Assembly: GCA_004296145.1 (NCBI GenBank)
Contig: SEBM01000016.1
Span: 1 to 18,002 of the forward strand
Length of the DNA: 18,002 nt
Reading direction: 5' to 3'
DNA from: Flavobacterium sp.
GTDB taxonomy: Bacteria; Bacteroidota; Bacteroidia; Flavobacteriales; Flavobacteriaceae
Shown: positions 1 to 6,951 of the stretch, piece after piece
Numbering within the stretch: the first letter of the stretch is position 1
Layout: each line of letters starts with the position of its first letter
The notes under the pieces: generated by a model
What the model saw: only the letters and a program-made list of their open reading frames with translations
Told to the model about the DNA's origin: nothing
Database searches by the model: none
Position numbers and translations under genes: made by a program

Positions 1-10
1 ATACTATATA

Positions 11-63
11 ATGCGCAAGGTTCGCAAAGTTTATATTTATAAAGCTTTGCGAACCTTGCGCAT
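11..63. repeat. Perfect 19-bp inverted repeat (long hairpin)
   Basis: The arm at 11-29 (ATGCGCAAGGTTCGCAAAG) is the exact reverse complement of 45-63. Inside it, TTTAT (30-34) can pair with ATAAA (39-43), so one long stem with a tiny loop is possible. There is no T-run after it, so a simple intrinsic terminator is uncertain. The words CTTTGCG and CCTTGCG recur just downstream at 68-83, so the hairpin is part of a short-word array. Confidence 0.85.
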
Positions 64-163
64 TCTTAGCGACCCTTGCGGTTAAATCACCTGAAACCTG
101 AAACAAAAAACACTGAAACAAAAACTTTTTTCCTCATTTTGGATACAACTACTAGAGATTTGG

Positions 164-180
164 TTACTTTAAAAAAGTAA
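164..180. promoter_or_regulatory. Palindromic operator-like site, TACT-N7-AGTA
   Basis: TTACTTT (164-170) and AAAGTAA (174-180) form a 7-bp inverted repeat with a 3-bp spacer. The core 165-179 is TACT, seven bases, AGTA, the layout described for DUF24/HxlR-family redox regulators such as YodB and CatR of Bacillus subtilis. It lies about 55 bp upstream of an oxidoreductase gene, where such operators are expected. No HxlR gene is in the window, so the regulator is unknown and assignment to this family is inference. Confidence 0.45.
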
Positions 181-235
181 TAGTTATGGAACTTTGTCTT
201 ATCAATTTTTAATCTAAAATTTTAAAACAGGAATC

Positions 236-1246
236 ATGTATACACTCAAAAAAATAAAATTAGGAAATCAGGGATTAATTGTTCCAAACATTGGTTTAGG
301 TTGTATGGGAATGACTCAGATTGCAGGAAATGATATTTATGGCAAAGCCGACGAAACCGAATCCATCAGAACTATTCACCGCTCACTTGAATTGGGAGGG
401 AATTTTCTGGACACGGCAGATTTGTACGGGCCTCTGCATAATGAGAGACTTATTTCAAAAGCCATTAAAGGAAATCGTAATGCTTATAGTATCGCAACCA
501 AATTTGGTTATGAGATTGACGATAACGAACAACTTACCTGGCAGATTAATGGTAAAAAAGAATACGTAAAAAAAGCGATTGAGCGATCTTTTAAAAATCT
601 GGGAACAGATTATATTGATTTGTATTATTTACACCGATTAGACCCAAATACTCCGATTGAAGAAACGGTTGGCGCCATGGCAGAATTAGTAAAAGAAGGA
701 AAGGTAGGTTATATTGGTCTTTCTGAAGTATCGTCTGAAACTATCAGAAAAGCACACAAAATTCATCCCATCACAGCAGTGCAAACTGAATATTCTCTTT
801 TTGAAAGAAGCGTTGAAGAAGACGGAATTTTAAAAACATTAGAAGAATTAAATATTGGCTTTGTAGCTTACTCACCGCTTGGTAGAGGTTTTATCTCAGG
901 AGAAATACAACATCCTGAAGATTTTGCTGAAAATGATTTCAGAAGAAGTATTCCTCGTTTTCAGGGCGAGCAGTTTTATAAAAACATCGCACTTTTAAAT
1001 GAAATAAAAATCATTGCCGACGAAAGAAAAATTACAGCATCGCAATTGGCATTGGCCTGGATCACTTCTAAAGGATTTTTGGCAATTCCGGGAACAAAAC
1101 GTGTTAAATATCTTGAAGAAAATATCGCTGCAGCACAACTAGTGCTAACTGCTGAAGAAGTAAACAGATTAGAAAGTATTATTCCGTTAGGAACCATTAC
1201 AGGAGATCGTTATGATGCTTCGGGAATGGCTGCTGTTAATCTATAA
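236..1246 (+). CDS. Aldo/keto reductase
   Basis: This 336-residue protein is a full-length NADP(H)-dependent aldo/keto reductase with a TIM-barrel fold, of the type that reduces aldehydes and ketones in the cytoplasm. The N-terminal segment IGLGCMGM (19-26) is typical of the YakC/AKR13-like branch. The catalytic tetrad is visible: Asp59 and Tyr64 in LDTADLYG, Lys89 in ATKFG and His133 in YYLHR. AYSPLGRGF (211-219) is the usual nucleotide-binding loop. The ATG at 236 gives the expected family N-terminus, preceded by AAAACAGGAATC with no strong ribosome binding site. A TACT-N7-AGTA palindrome upstream suggests redox- or electrophile-responsive control. An AraC regulator follows 63 bp downstream on the same strand. 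The substrate cannot be read from the sequence. Confidence 0.93.
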   Translation: MYTLKKIKLGNQGLIVPNIGLGCMGMTQIAGNDIYGKADETESIRTIHRSLELGGNFLDTADLYGPLHNERLISKAIKGNRNAYSIATKFGYEIDDNEQLTWQINGKKEYVKKAIERSFKNLGTDYIDLYYLHRLDPNTPIEETVGAMAELVKEGKVGYIGLSEVSSETIRKAHKIHPITAVQTEYSLFERSVEEDGILKTLEELNIGFVAYSPLGRGFISGEIQHPEDFAENDFRRSIPRFQGEQFYKNIALLNEIKIIADERKITASQLALAWITSKGFLAIPGTKRVKYLEENIAAAQLVLTAEEVNRLESIIPLGTITGDRYDASGMAAVNL

Positions 1247-1261
1247 AGTCTAAATGTTTAC

Positions 1262-1292
1262 AGGAAAAGCTATCTTTACGGTAGCTTTTCCT
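1262..1292. terminator. Hairpin between aldo/keto reductase and AraC gene
   Basis: AGGAAAAGCTA (1262-1272) and TAGCTTTTCCT (1282-1292) form a perfect 11-bp stem with a 9-nt loop, 15 bp after the reductase stop. No long U-tract follows, so it may be a weak terminator or a processing and stability hairpin rather than a full stop. Confidence 0.55.
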
Positions 1293-1309
1293 CTATAAAT
1301 AGTATAATT

Positions 1310-2230
1310 ATGAAAAAAGAAGCTCACAATCCACATAAGATACATTCCATTTCAGAATTGCATTCTTTTCTCAAAATTCCAAAACCGGAGCATCCTTTGG
1401 TGAGTTTTGTAGATTTGAGTGAGATAAGCTGCGAGTTTGGCAGTAATTTAAAATCTGTTGTTTATGATTTTTACAGCATTTCTATCAAAAGAGGTTTTGA
1501 AGGAAAAATGAGATATGGTCAGAATTATTACGATTTTGATGAAGGTGTAATGTTGTTTATGGGACCGGGACAAATTATTTCTACCGAAGTTCCGACAACG
1601 ACTTATGTATATGGCGCGATGTTGGTGATTCACCCCGACTTTATCCAGAATTATCCTTTAGCAAAAAAAATTAAAGAGTATGGTTATTTTTCTTATGCTG
1701 TGAATGAAGCGTTGCATCTTTCTGAAAAAGAACAAAATATGATAACGGGAATTATGCAGAATATTGAACAGGAATATCTTTCTTCAATAGATGCCTTTAG
1801 TCAGGATGTAATGATCTCGCATATTGAGTTGCTGCTTAATTATTGCAACCGCTTTTATAACCGCCAGTTTCTTACCCGAAAAAATGCCAACAATACGCTT
1901 TTAGAAAAATTAGAAACGCTTTTATCAAATTACTTTGAAAGTGAAAATGTCCAGAAATTAGGATTGCCAACTGTTGCTTATATTTCAGAACAATTAAATG
2001 TTTCTCCAAATTATCTCAGTGATATGTTACGTTCGCTCACAGGTCAAAGCACGCAGCACCATATTCACAATAAAATTATTGAGAAGGCAAAAGAATTACT
2101 TACGACAACTTCGTTAAGTGTCAGTGAAACAGCTTACCATTTAGGTTTCGAATATCCGCAGTCTTTCAATAAATTGTTTAAAAGCAAAACAAACCTTTCG
2201 CCTTTAGAATTCAGAAATTCGTTTAATTAA
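1310..2230 (+). CDS. AraC-family transcriptional regulator
   Basis: This is a 306-residue regulator with the usual AraC layout. Residues about 30-115 look like a cupin-type ligand-sensing domain (including DFDEGVMLFMGPGQI at 75-89). Residues about 205-305 are a double helix-turn-helix domain, with helices near 222-243 (ISEQLNVSPNYLSDML) and 270-292 (SVSETAYHLGFEYPQSFNKL) and the closing pattern LSPLEFR. The ATG at 1310 is the first in frame after the hairpin at 1262-1292. It is the only regulator next to the aldo/keto reductase and may control it, but the ligand and targets are not readable. Its stop codon overlaps the stop of the convergent minus-strand gene: the two ORFs share TTAA at 2227-2230. 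Confidence 0.9.
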   Translation: MKKEAHNPHKIHSISELHSFLKIPKPEHPLVSFVDLSEISCEFGSNLKSVVYDFYSISIKRGFEGKMRYGQNYYDFDEGVMLFMGPGQIISTEVPTTTYVYGAMLVIHPDFIQNYPLAKKIKEYGYFSYAVNEALHLSEKEQNMITGIMQNIEQEYLSSIDAFSQDVMISHIELLLNYCNRFYNRQFLTRKNANNTLLEKLETLLSNYFESENVQKLGLPTVAYISEQLNVSPNYLSDMLRSLTGQSTQHHIHNKIIEKAKELLTTTSLSVSETAYHLGFEYPQSFNKLFKSKTNLSPLEFRNSFN

Positions 2231-3027
2231 TTCTTTAATCGTTCGTGTAATAATTTAAAATACGGGAACGCTTTTAGTAATCTGCTTCCGTGCCAGGAGA
2301 ACATTTCGCCGTCTACAAAAACAGTTTTGGCGTGATGTGTAAAACGTCCGATTTCAAAAGCATCTTCTTCTTTAAAAGGATATGGTTCTGAAGAAAGAAA
2401 AACAACATCGGGATCGCCTTCTAAACGCATTTTTTTGAGTTCAATTTCAGGATAACGCCCTTTGTCTTCGTAGATGTTTGTAAAATGATTGAGCTTTAAT
2501 AATTCATTGATATATGTATCATTTCCGGCAACCATATAAGGATTTTTCCAAATAAAATAAGCCGCTTTTTTAATTTCGATATCCTGAATGTATTTTTTAA
2601 AATCGCTCAGGGCGAAAGCCAGCTTGTCGTTCCATTTTTGAGATTCGGTTCTACAATTGAAGATTTGACCAAAGTCTGAAATCATCTGAAAATTATCTTC
2701 AATCTTAATAATATTGGTTACCCAAACCGGACAAATTTCCTTTAATTGATTTACAATTTCTTCTGTATTTTCTTCTTTATTACAAATGATAATATCCGGC
2801 TGTAATAATTTTATTTTTTCGAAATGGATTTTCTTTGTCCCGCCAACTACTTTTTTGGTCGATTTCAAATGATACGGATGAACACAAAACTTAGTAATTC
2901 CGATAATTTTTTCTTCCAAACCTAAATCATACAATAATTCGGTTTGAGAAGGAACTAAAGAAATGATACGTTTTGGAGCAGTTTCAAATGTATGGATTGT
3001 GCCTAGTTGGTCTGTTAATTGTTTCAT
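2227..3027 (-). CDS. BtuF-like ABC transporter substrate-binding protein (helical-backbone metal/cobalamin receptor), no signal peptide
   Basis: This 266-residue protein matches the Peripla_BP_2/BtuF class: PKRIISLVPSQTELLYDLGL (18-37) is the classic N-terminal signature and GRYPEIELKKMRLEGDPDVVF is the typical C-lobe segment. Members bind cobalamin, haem or ferric siderophores for ABC import. The N-terminus MKQLTDQLGTIHTFE has no hydrophobic leader or lipobox, and there is no upstream in-frame extension, because a repeat array abuts the ATG. It therefore looks cytoplasmic as encoded, unlike canonical BtuF. No permease or ATPase genes are adjacent. It follows pyrF by 80 bp on the same strand and is probably co-transcribed with it. 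Ligand identity is uncertain; I found no cobalamin riboswitch upstream. Confidence 0.85.
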   Translation of the reverse strand: MKQLTDQLGTIHTFETAPKRIISLVPSQTELLYDLGLEEKIIGITKFCVHPYHLKSTKKVVGGTKKIHFEKIKLLQPDIIICNKEENTEEIVNQLKEICPVWVTNIIKIEDNFQMISDFGQIFNCRTESQKWNDKLAFALSDFKKYIQDIEIKKAAYFIWKNPYMVAGNDTYINELLKLNHFTNIYEDKGRYPEIELKKMRLEGDPDVVFLSSEPYPFKEEDAFEIGRFTHHAKTVFVDGEMFSWHGSRLLKAFPYFKLLHERLKN

Positions 3028-3106
3028 GTTTTCAGTCGCAGTTTTCAGTCGCAGTTGCAGTTTTCAGTCACAGTACAAACTGGGACTGAAAACAGAGGCT
3101 GAAAAC
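3028..3106. repeat. GTTTTCAGTCGCA short-word array with inverted copies
   Basis: The 13-bp word GTTTTCAGTCGCA occurs at 3028-3040 and 3041-3053, and with one change (CACA) at 3060-3072. Partial copies follow in the opposite orientation: GACTGAAAAC (3084-3093) and GCTGAAAAC (3098-3106). The array fills the whole gap between pyrF and the BtuF-like gene and touches the start codon of the latter. In the transcript the opposing copies can pair over at least 10 bp, placing a hairpin over the translation start region. Confidence 0.85.
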
Positions 3107-3107
3107 T

Positions 3108-3926
3108 TTATTTATTTGCTATAATAGAAGCCATTTCTTCCTGAACTTTCAAAGCTTCTTCCCTTGCCTTTTCTGCAAAATCAGTTCCTTTTGAAGCGTA
3201 GATAATTGCTCTTGCAGAATTTACTAAAAGACCAATTTTATCATTCATTCCGTATTTGCATACTTCTGATAAACTTCCGCCCTGAGCGCCAATTCCGGGA
3301 ACTAATAAGAAACTGTCGGGAACAATTTTTCTAATATCAGCAAAATATTCTGCTTTTGTAGCACCCACTACGTACATTAAATTTTGGCTGTTTTTCCAGG
3401 TTTTAGACGTTTCCAAAACTTGTTTGTATAATTCTTTTCCGTTTGTATTTAAAGTCTGAAAATCAAAAGCACCTTCGTTTGACGTTAATGCCAGCATGAT
3501 TGTATGTTTATTTTCGAAAGCAAGAAAAGGCTCCACAGAATCTTTTCCCATATAAGGAGCAACGGTTACGCTGTCAAAATTTAAATCTTCAAAAAACGCT
3601 TTTGCATACATGCTCGAAGTGTTTCCGATATCGCCTCGTTTTGCATCGGCAATTGTAAAAATATCCGGGTAATTTTCGTTGATATAGTTGATTGTTTTTT
3701 GCAACGAAAGCCATCCTTTCAGACCATATGCTTCAAAGAAAGCGGTATTCGGTTTATATCCCACCGTAAGATCGTGAGTCGCGTCGATTATTGCTTTGTT
3801 GAATTCAAAAATAGGGTCTTCGGTTTCTAATAAATGTGGTGGAATTTTGTCCAGATCAGGATCTAATCCAACGCATAAAAATGATTTTTTCTGAAGAATT
3901 TGTTCGTGTAGTTGTTGTGTTGTCAT
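3108..3926 (-). CDS. pyrF: Orotidine 5'-phosphate decarboxylase
   Basis: The protein is 272 residues, the length of the type 2 (pyrF, TIGR02127-like) decarboxylases, which convert OMP to UMP in the last step of de novo pyrimidine synthesis in the cytoplasm. LCVGLDPD (17-24) holds the substrate-binding aspartates, GYKPN (56-60) follows, and DAKRGDIGN (94-102) is the active-site motif with catalytic Lys96. VPGIGAQGG lies in the phosphate-binding region. The ATG at 3926 fits the family start. Upstream on the minus strand lie a perfect TANNTTTG -7 element (3982-3989) and a leader palindrome (3943-3960). Other pyr genes are not in the window, so pyrF stands apart from the rest of its pathway here. 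Confidence 0.96.
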   Translation of the reverse strand: MTTQQLHEQILQKKSFLCVGLDPDLDKIPPHLLETEDPIFEFNKAIIDATHDLTVGYKPNTAFFEAYGLKGWLSLQKTINYINENYPDIFTIADAKRGDIGNTSSMYAKAFFEDLNFDSVTVAPYMGKDSVEPFLAFENKHTIMLALTSNEGAFDFQTLNTNGKELYKQVLETSKTWKNSQNLMYVVGATKAEYFADIRKIVPDSFLLVPGIGAQGGSLSEVCKYGMNDKIGLLVNSARAIIYASKGTDFAEKAREEALKVQEEMASIIANK

Positions 3927-3942
3927 TCTTGTTTTTTTAGTC

Positions 3943-3960
3943 CTTCTAATTGATTAGAAG
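3943..3960. promoter_or_regulatory. Perfect palindrome in the pyrF leader
   Basis: CTTCTAAT (3943-3950) and ATTAGAAG (3953-3960) are inverted copies separated by TG; a further half-site TTAGAAG sits at 3971-3977. The palindrome is 16 bp before the pyrF start and just downstream of the predicted -7 element, so it would be in the leader RNA. It could be an operator or a small leader hairpin; no regulator is known from this window. Confidence 0.5.
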
Positions 3961-3981
3961 TTTTTCTTTTTTAGAAGTATG

Positions 3982-3989
3982 CAAAAATA
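3982..3989 (-). promoter_or_regulatory. Predicted -7 promoter element of pyrF
   Basis: Read on the minus strand this is TATTTTTG, an exact match to the Bacteroidota TANNTTTG -7 element, 55 bp before the pyrF ATG. I did not find a clear -33 TTTG at the usual spacing, and the element also lies in the U-tract of the neighbouring terminator, so it could be chance. Confidence 0.4.
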
Positions 3990-4020
3990 AAAAAAGCCAC
4001 TCAATTAAGAATGGCTTTTT
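3983..4020 (-). terminator. Rho-independent terminator of the OmpA gene
   Basis: AAAAAGCCA (3991-3999) pairs with TGGCTTTTT (4012-4020), with two further pairs inside after one mismatch. On the minus strand the stem is followed by TTTTTTTATTTTT. It lies 21 bp past the stop of the OmpA-family gene and, by symmetry, could also work on plus-strand transcripts. Confidence 0.85.
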
Positions 4021-4040
4021 GGTATTATATTCAAAACTGC

Positions 4041-6224
4041 TTACAAATTACCTAAGTAAACAATTTCTGTTCTTCTGTTTTCTGCTCTTCCTGCAGCTGT
4101 TTTATTTGTCTTAACCGGTTTGGTAGCACCAAATCCCTGAGAAGTCAGATTAGCAGGATTTACCCCTTTTTCAATCAAAAGATCCATAATAACTTTTGCT
4201 CTTGCCTCAGATAATTTTTGGTTTGCTTTTGCATTTCCAACATTATCGGTGTGACCGTTAATAGCAAATTTTGCATTTGGATAATTTTTCAAAATCTCTT
4301 TTATAGCATCTAATCTTCCAGATGTTTCTACTTTTTTAGCATCTGCTAAAGTTGCTTTTCCTGTAGTGAAGAAGATTGATTTTGCTTCCATTTTTAATTG
4401 TTCCAATGTTGCTTTAGAAACTTTTGGACAACCTTGATTGTCTGCTGGACCTGCAACCAGAGGGCAAGCATCATCTTTGTCTAAAACACCATCTTTATCT
4501 GCATCCAGATTCGGACAACCTTTGTTTTCTGGTAATCCGGCTTCATTAGGACAAGCATCGTCTTTGTCTAAAACACCGTCATTGTCTGTATCAGGCCATG
4601 GACAACCTTTATTTTCTACCGGACCAGCAACTGCCGGGCAAGCATCAACATTGTCTAATAAAGTATCTCCGTCTGAATCTTTCCAAGGACATCCTTTATT
4701 TTCTTTTGGACCTTTAACATCCGGACAGGCATCGTCTTTATCAAAAACTTTATCTCCGTCTGTATCCGGCCAAGGACAACCGTGGTTTTCTGCCGGACCT
4801 GCTACTTTTTTACAAGCATCTTCTTTATCAATAACTCCGTCTCCGTCTGTGTCTTTAAATTGTTTTTCGTACACCGGAATTTTCATACCCAAATGAAAAT
4901 CTGCTCCTTTTGATTCCTTAGAAATTAAATTACTCACAACAGAACCAGAACCAATAAAGAAAACACCCACTCTGATTCCTGAACCAACCTGCATTCCGCT
5001 GTATTCCATCCACGTAAGTGGCATATAATAACTAAACCATCTGCTTTCGTAACGTGGTGTCAAAGAAACTCTGTCTGCAATTCCGTAGCTATTCAGTTTA
5101 TCTGCAGAAACCATATTGATGTCTCCGTTAAGATTCAGATAAAATTTTCTGTACATATTCCAATCTACATCTGCATGAAGTGCCGTTGGCAAATTTGTTT
5201 TTGCTCCTTTTGATGTTGAGGTTTTAGTATAATGTTCGTTTAAGAAATCATACAAGTTATCTGCATCATCAATCATTTGTTGCGTGATGATACCATTTAC
5301 ATTATAAGTATCCTGTTTTGCATTTTTATAATCAATAGAACCTATATCTGTAACAGATAATCCGAAACGTACTTTGTATTTGTTTAAATCTCTGAAATTA
5401 TTATCTGCAGGTTTTGCTCTGTCTAAATCATAATCTGCAAAATCCGGTCTCCATTCGTATACAAGTCCAAAGTCAAAGCCAAAACCTCTTGATTTCGCAT
5501 CAAAATCATAATCTTCATTGGCTTCAAAATCCTGACTTGCGCCAACGGTAATTTCTCCGCTTGACATCAAAACGCCCTGTTCCGGATTTACTGTATTTTC
5601 AACATACGTTACATTTACATCTTTGCCTCTCACATATCCGTTTACACCACCTTGCAAATATTTGGCTGTCAAACCTCCTTTTAAGAAATGCTGGTCTTTT
5701 TGATATAAAACGGCAGCATAAGAAATACCAAGTTCTCCCCAGGTATTTGAAGATCCGTTTGCGTTTCCTGCATTAAAATTAAAATCACTTGATTGATCTA
5801 ATCCATCTTTTACCTGATCAACAAGATAACCATTAATATTTCTCACATTACTTACAGATCTTGCTCTTGTAAATACGGCGATAGTATGTTTTGGTGCGAT
5901 ATTAAACATGAACGACGGTCCCATGATATCAAAATTGGCAAGACCATTATTGGCATTTGAAGGAGTCATTTTAGATTCTTTATCAAAATCATATCCATCT
6001 TTATACACATCAAAAAGTTTAACTCCGTACAAATCATTTTGCACAGACCCGCTAACTGAAAATAAATTGATATCTGTCTTAAAACGGGAATCAGCTATAG
6101 AAGCCGGGTTAAAAAGTACGCTTTGTACTCCTGCATAATTATCGTGAAAATAACCCATATAAGATTGGGCTTTTACAGTAAATGAGGCAGTTAAAATTAA
6201 TAAAACGAGTAATTTTTTTTTCAT
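4041..6224 (-). CDS. DUF5723/OmpA-family outer-membrane protein with thrombospondin type 3 repeats
   Basis: This 727-residue protein has a signal peptide (1-19, cleavage after VKA, then Q). An N-terminal beta-barrel-like domain (about 20-450) begins YAGVQSVLFNPASIADSR, typical of DUF5723/PorP-like Bacteroidota barrels. Five consecutive calcium-binding thrombospondin type 3 repeats of exactly 29 residues follow (458-602; DTDGDGVIDKEDAC type, each ending GCP). A C-terminal OmpA peptidoglycan-binding domain closes it (about 605-727; NGHTDNVG at 656-663, RAENRRTEI at 713-721). It probably spans the outer membrane and anchors it to the cell wall through a calcium-stiffened periplasmic linker. The gene is monocistronic: a terminator follows, and dps is divergent upstream with an exact -7 element (6255-6262) in between. 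Whether the barrel has a transport or gliding/secretion role is unknown. Confidence 0.92.
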   Translation of the reverse strand: MKKKLLVLLILTASFTVKAQSYMGYFHDNYAGVQSVLFNPASIADSRFKTDINLFSVSGSVQNDLYGVKLFDVYKDGYDFDKESKMTPSNANNGLANFDIMGPSFMFNIAPKHTIAVFTRARSVSNVRNINGYLVDQVKDGLDQSSDFNFNAGNANGSSNTWGELGISYAAVLYQKDQHFLKGGLTAKYLQGGVNGYVRGKDVNVTYVENTVNPEQGVLMSSGEITVGASQDFEANEDYDFDAKSRGFGFDFGLVYEWRPDFADYDLDRAKPADNNFRDLNKYKVRFGLSVTDIGSIDYKNAKQDTYNVNGIITQQMIDDADNLYDFLNEHYTKTSTSKGAKTNLPTALHADVDWNMYRKFYLNLNGDINMVSADKLNSYGIADRVSLTPRYESRWFSYYMPLTWMEYSGMQVGSGIRVGVFFIGSGSVVSNLISKESKGADFHLGMKIPVYEKQFKDTDGDGVIDKEDACKKVAGPAENHGCPWPDTDGDKVFDKDDACPDVKGPKENKGCPWKDSDGDTLLDNVDACPAVAGPVENKGCPWPDTDNDGVLDKDDACPNEAGLPENKGCPNLDADKDGVLDKDDACPLVAGPADNQGCPKVSKATLEQLKMEAKSIFFTTGKATLADAKKVETSGRLDAIKEILKNYPNAKFAINGHTDNVGNAKANQKLSEARAKVIMDLLIEKGVNPANLTSQGFGATKPVKTNKTAAGRAENRRTEIVYLGNL
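4419..4853 (-). repeat. Five in-frame 87-bp tandem repeats (thrombospondin type 3)
   Basis: Repeat units start at codons 458, 487, 516, 545 and 574 of the OmpA gene, an unvarying 29-codon period. Each unit has the D-x-D-x-D calcium loop, a DAC segment and an ENKGCP-like end. Two cysteines per unit can form disulfides. The regular period makes unit gain or loss by recombination plausible. Confidence 0.9.
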
Positions 6225-6254
6225 TTAGTAAGGGGTTTTAGTTTGAGTTGGCGG

Positions 6255-6262
6255 CAAAACTA
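6255..6262 (-). promoter_or_regulatory. Predicted -7 promoter element of the OmpA gene
   Basis: On the minus strand this reads TAGTTTTG, an exact TANNTTTG match, 31 bp before the ATG. A TTTG at 6289-6292 (minus) could serve as a -33, but its 26-bp spacer is longer than usual. Confidence 0.5.
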
Positions 6263-6351
6263 CAATAAATCATTTACTCTTGTGTTAACAAAACATTGAA
6301 TTCATGTAACATCTGCAATTAATTATGTAATAAATCAAACTTCCTCCTTAT

Positions 6352-6359
6352 TATTTTTG
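6352..6359 (+). promoter_or_regulatory. Predicted -7 promoter element of dps
   Basis: TATTTTTG is an exact TANNTTTG match, 23 bp before the dps ATG, giving a very short leader. No clear -33 TTTG lies at the usual distance upstream, which could mean an activator or alternative sigma factor is needed. Confidence 0.45.
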
Positions 6360-6382
6360 AATCGAACCCTAAATAAAAGTAT

Positions 6383-6856
6383 ATGAGCCCAAATATTGGA
6401 ATTAGCCCCAAGAATCTAAAGAAGAGTGCCAACATATTAGCCACGATTTTATCTAACGAAATGACATTGTATGTAAAAACCAGAAAATTTCACTGGAATA
6501 TTTCAGGAAACAGTTTTATGGAATTGCATAAATTATTTGAGGATCAATACCGAATTTTGGAAAACAATATTGATGAAGTTGCAGAACGCATTAGTCAGCT
6601 GGGAGAAAAAACAATCGGAACAATGAATGAATTTATTGAAAATTCTACTTTGAAAGAATCTCCTAAAGAATATGCTTCGCAAAAAAACATGCTGCAGGAA
6701 CTTTTGCAAAACCACGAACAACTGGTAACTGAGTTCAGGGATTATATTCCTGCATTTGAGAACGATAACCACGACATTGGTTCTGCTGATTTTATTACAG
6801 GATTGTTGCAGCAACATGAAAGAATGGCTTGGGTTTTGCGCCGCTATCAGGCCTAA
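6383..6856 (+). CDS. dps: Dps-family DNA-binding ferritin-like protein
   Basis: The protein has 157 residues, the normal Dps length. Dps proteins form 12-subunit shells that oxidise and store iron and protect DNA under starvation and oxidative stress. The ferroxidase ligands are visible at the right spacing: His37 (KFHWN), His49 and Glu53 (ELHKLFEDQY), Asp64 and Glu68 (IDEVAER). The 12-residue gap between the histidines matches E. coli Dps. The N-terminus has a short lysine-bearing tail (Lys10, Lys13, Lys14) that could contact DNA. It is divergent from the OmpA gene and followed 95 bp downstream by a CsbD-family gene, so the two stress genes may be co-expressed. No OxyR or PerR site was recognised. 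Confidence 0.94.
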   Translation: MSPNIGISPKNLKKSANILATILSNEMTLYVKTRKFHWNISGNSFMELHKLFEDQYRILENNIDEVAERISQLGEKTIGTMNEFIENSTLKESPKEYASQKNMLQELLQNHEQLVTEFRDYIPAFENDNHDIGSADFITGLLQQHERMAWVLRRYQA

Positions 6857-6951
6857 ATGTGAATTATAGAACATTCATAAAAATTAATGTAAAAGGAAAT
6901 CTGGTATTAATTTGCAATTTTGATATAACAAATCATATAAAATAAAATATC

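Larger units (their letters stand above)
1..235. other. Repeat-bearing intergenic region upstream of the aldo/keto reductase
   Basis: No open reading frame is supported here. From left to right it holds the 19-bp inverted repeat, a CCTTGCG word at about 74-80, a tract with three CTGAAAC words (about 91-125), and the palindrome at 164-180. I found no good -33/-7 promoter pair. The nearest -7 match, GAACTTTG at 189-196, has one mismatch to TANNTTTG and no well-spaced partner. Confidence 0.6.

Noticed and set aside
187..189. Unusual P-Q-T recognition tripeptide in release factor 1 (residue numbers)
   Set aside because: It still fits the RF1 PxT pattern and, from memory, is usual in Bacteroidota, so it is not a sign of altered stop-codon use.
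151..196. A standard -33/-7 promoter for the aldo/keto reductase
   Set aside because: The nearest TTTG (159-162) and GAACTTTG (189-196) are separated by 26 bp and the -7 has a mismatch; support is too weak to call.
3028..3106. Possible CRISPR array
   Set aside because: Units are 13 bp, directly abutting, with no unique spacers of constant length and no cas genes.
3028..4040. Cobalamin riboswitch controlling the BtuF-like gene
   Set aside because: The gap before that gene is only the word array; the GCCACT near 3996 is part of the OmpA terminator stem and the rest of a B12 element is missing.
4438..4896. A 152-codon plus-strand frame opposite the OmpA repeats (SLSKTPSLS-type repeats)
   Set aside because: It is the antisense reading of the 87-bp thrombospondin repeats; its own repeat pattern follows from that, and the minus-strand gene has full domain support.
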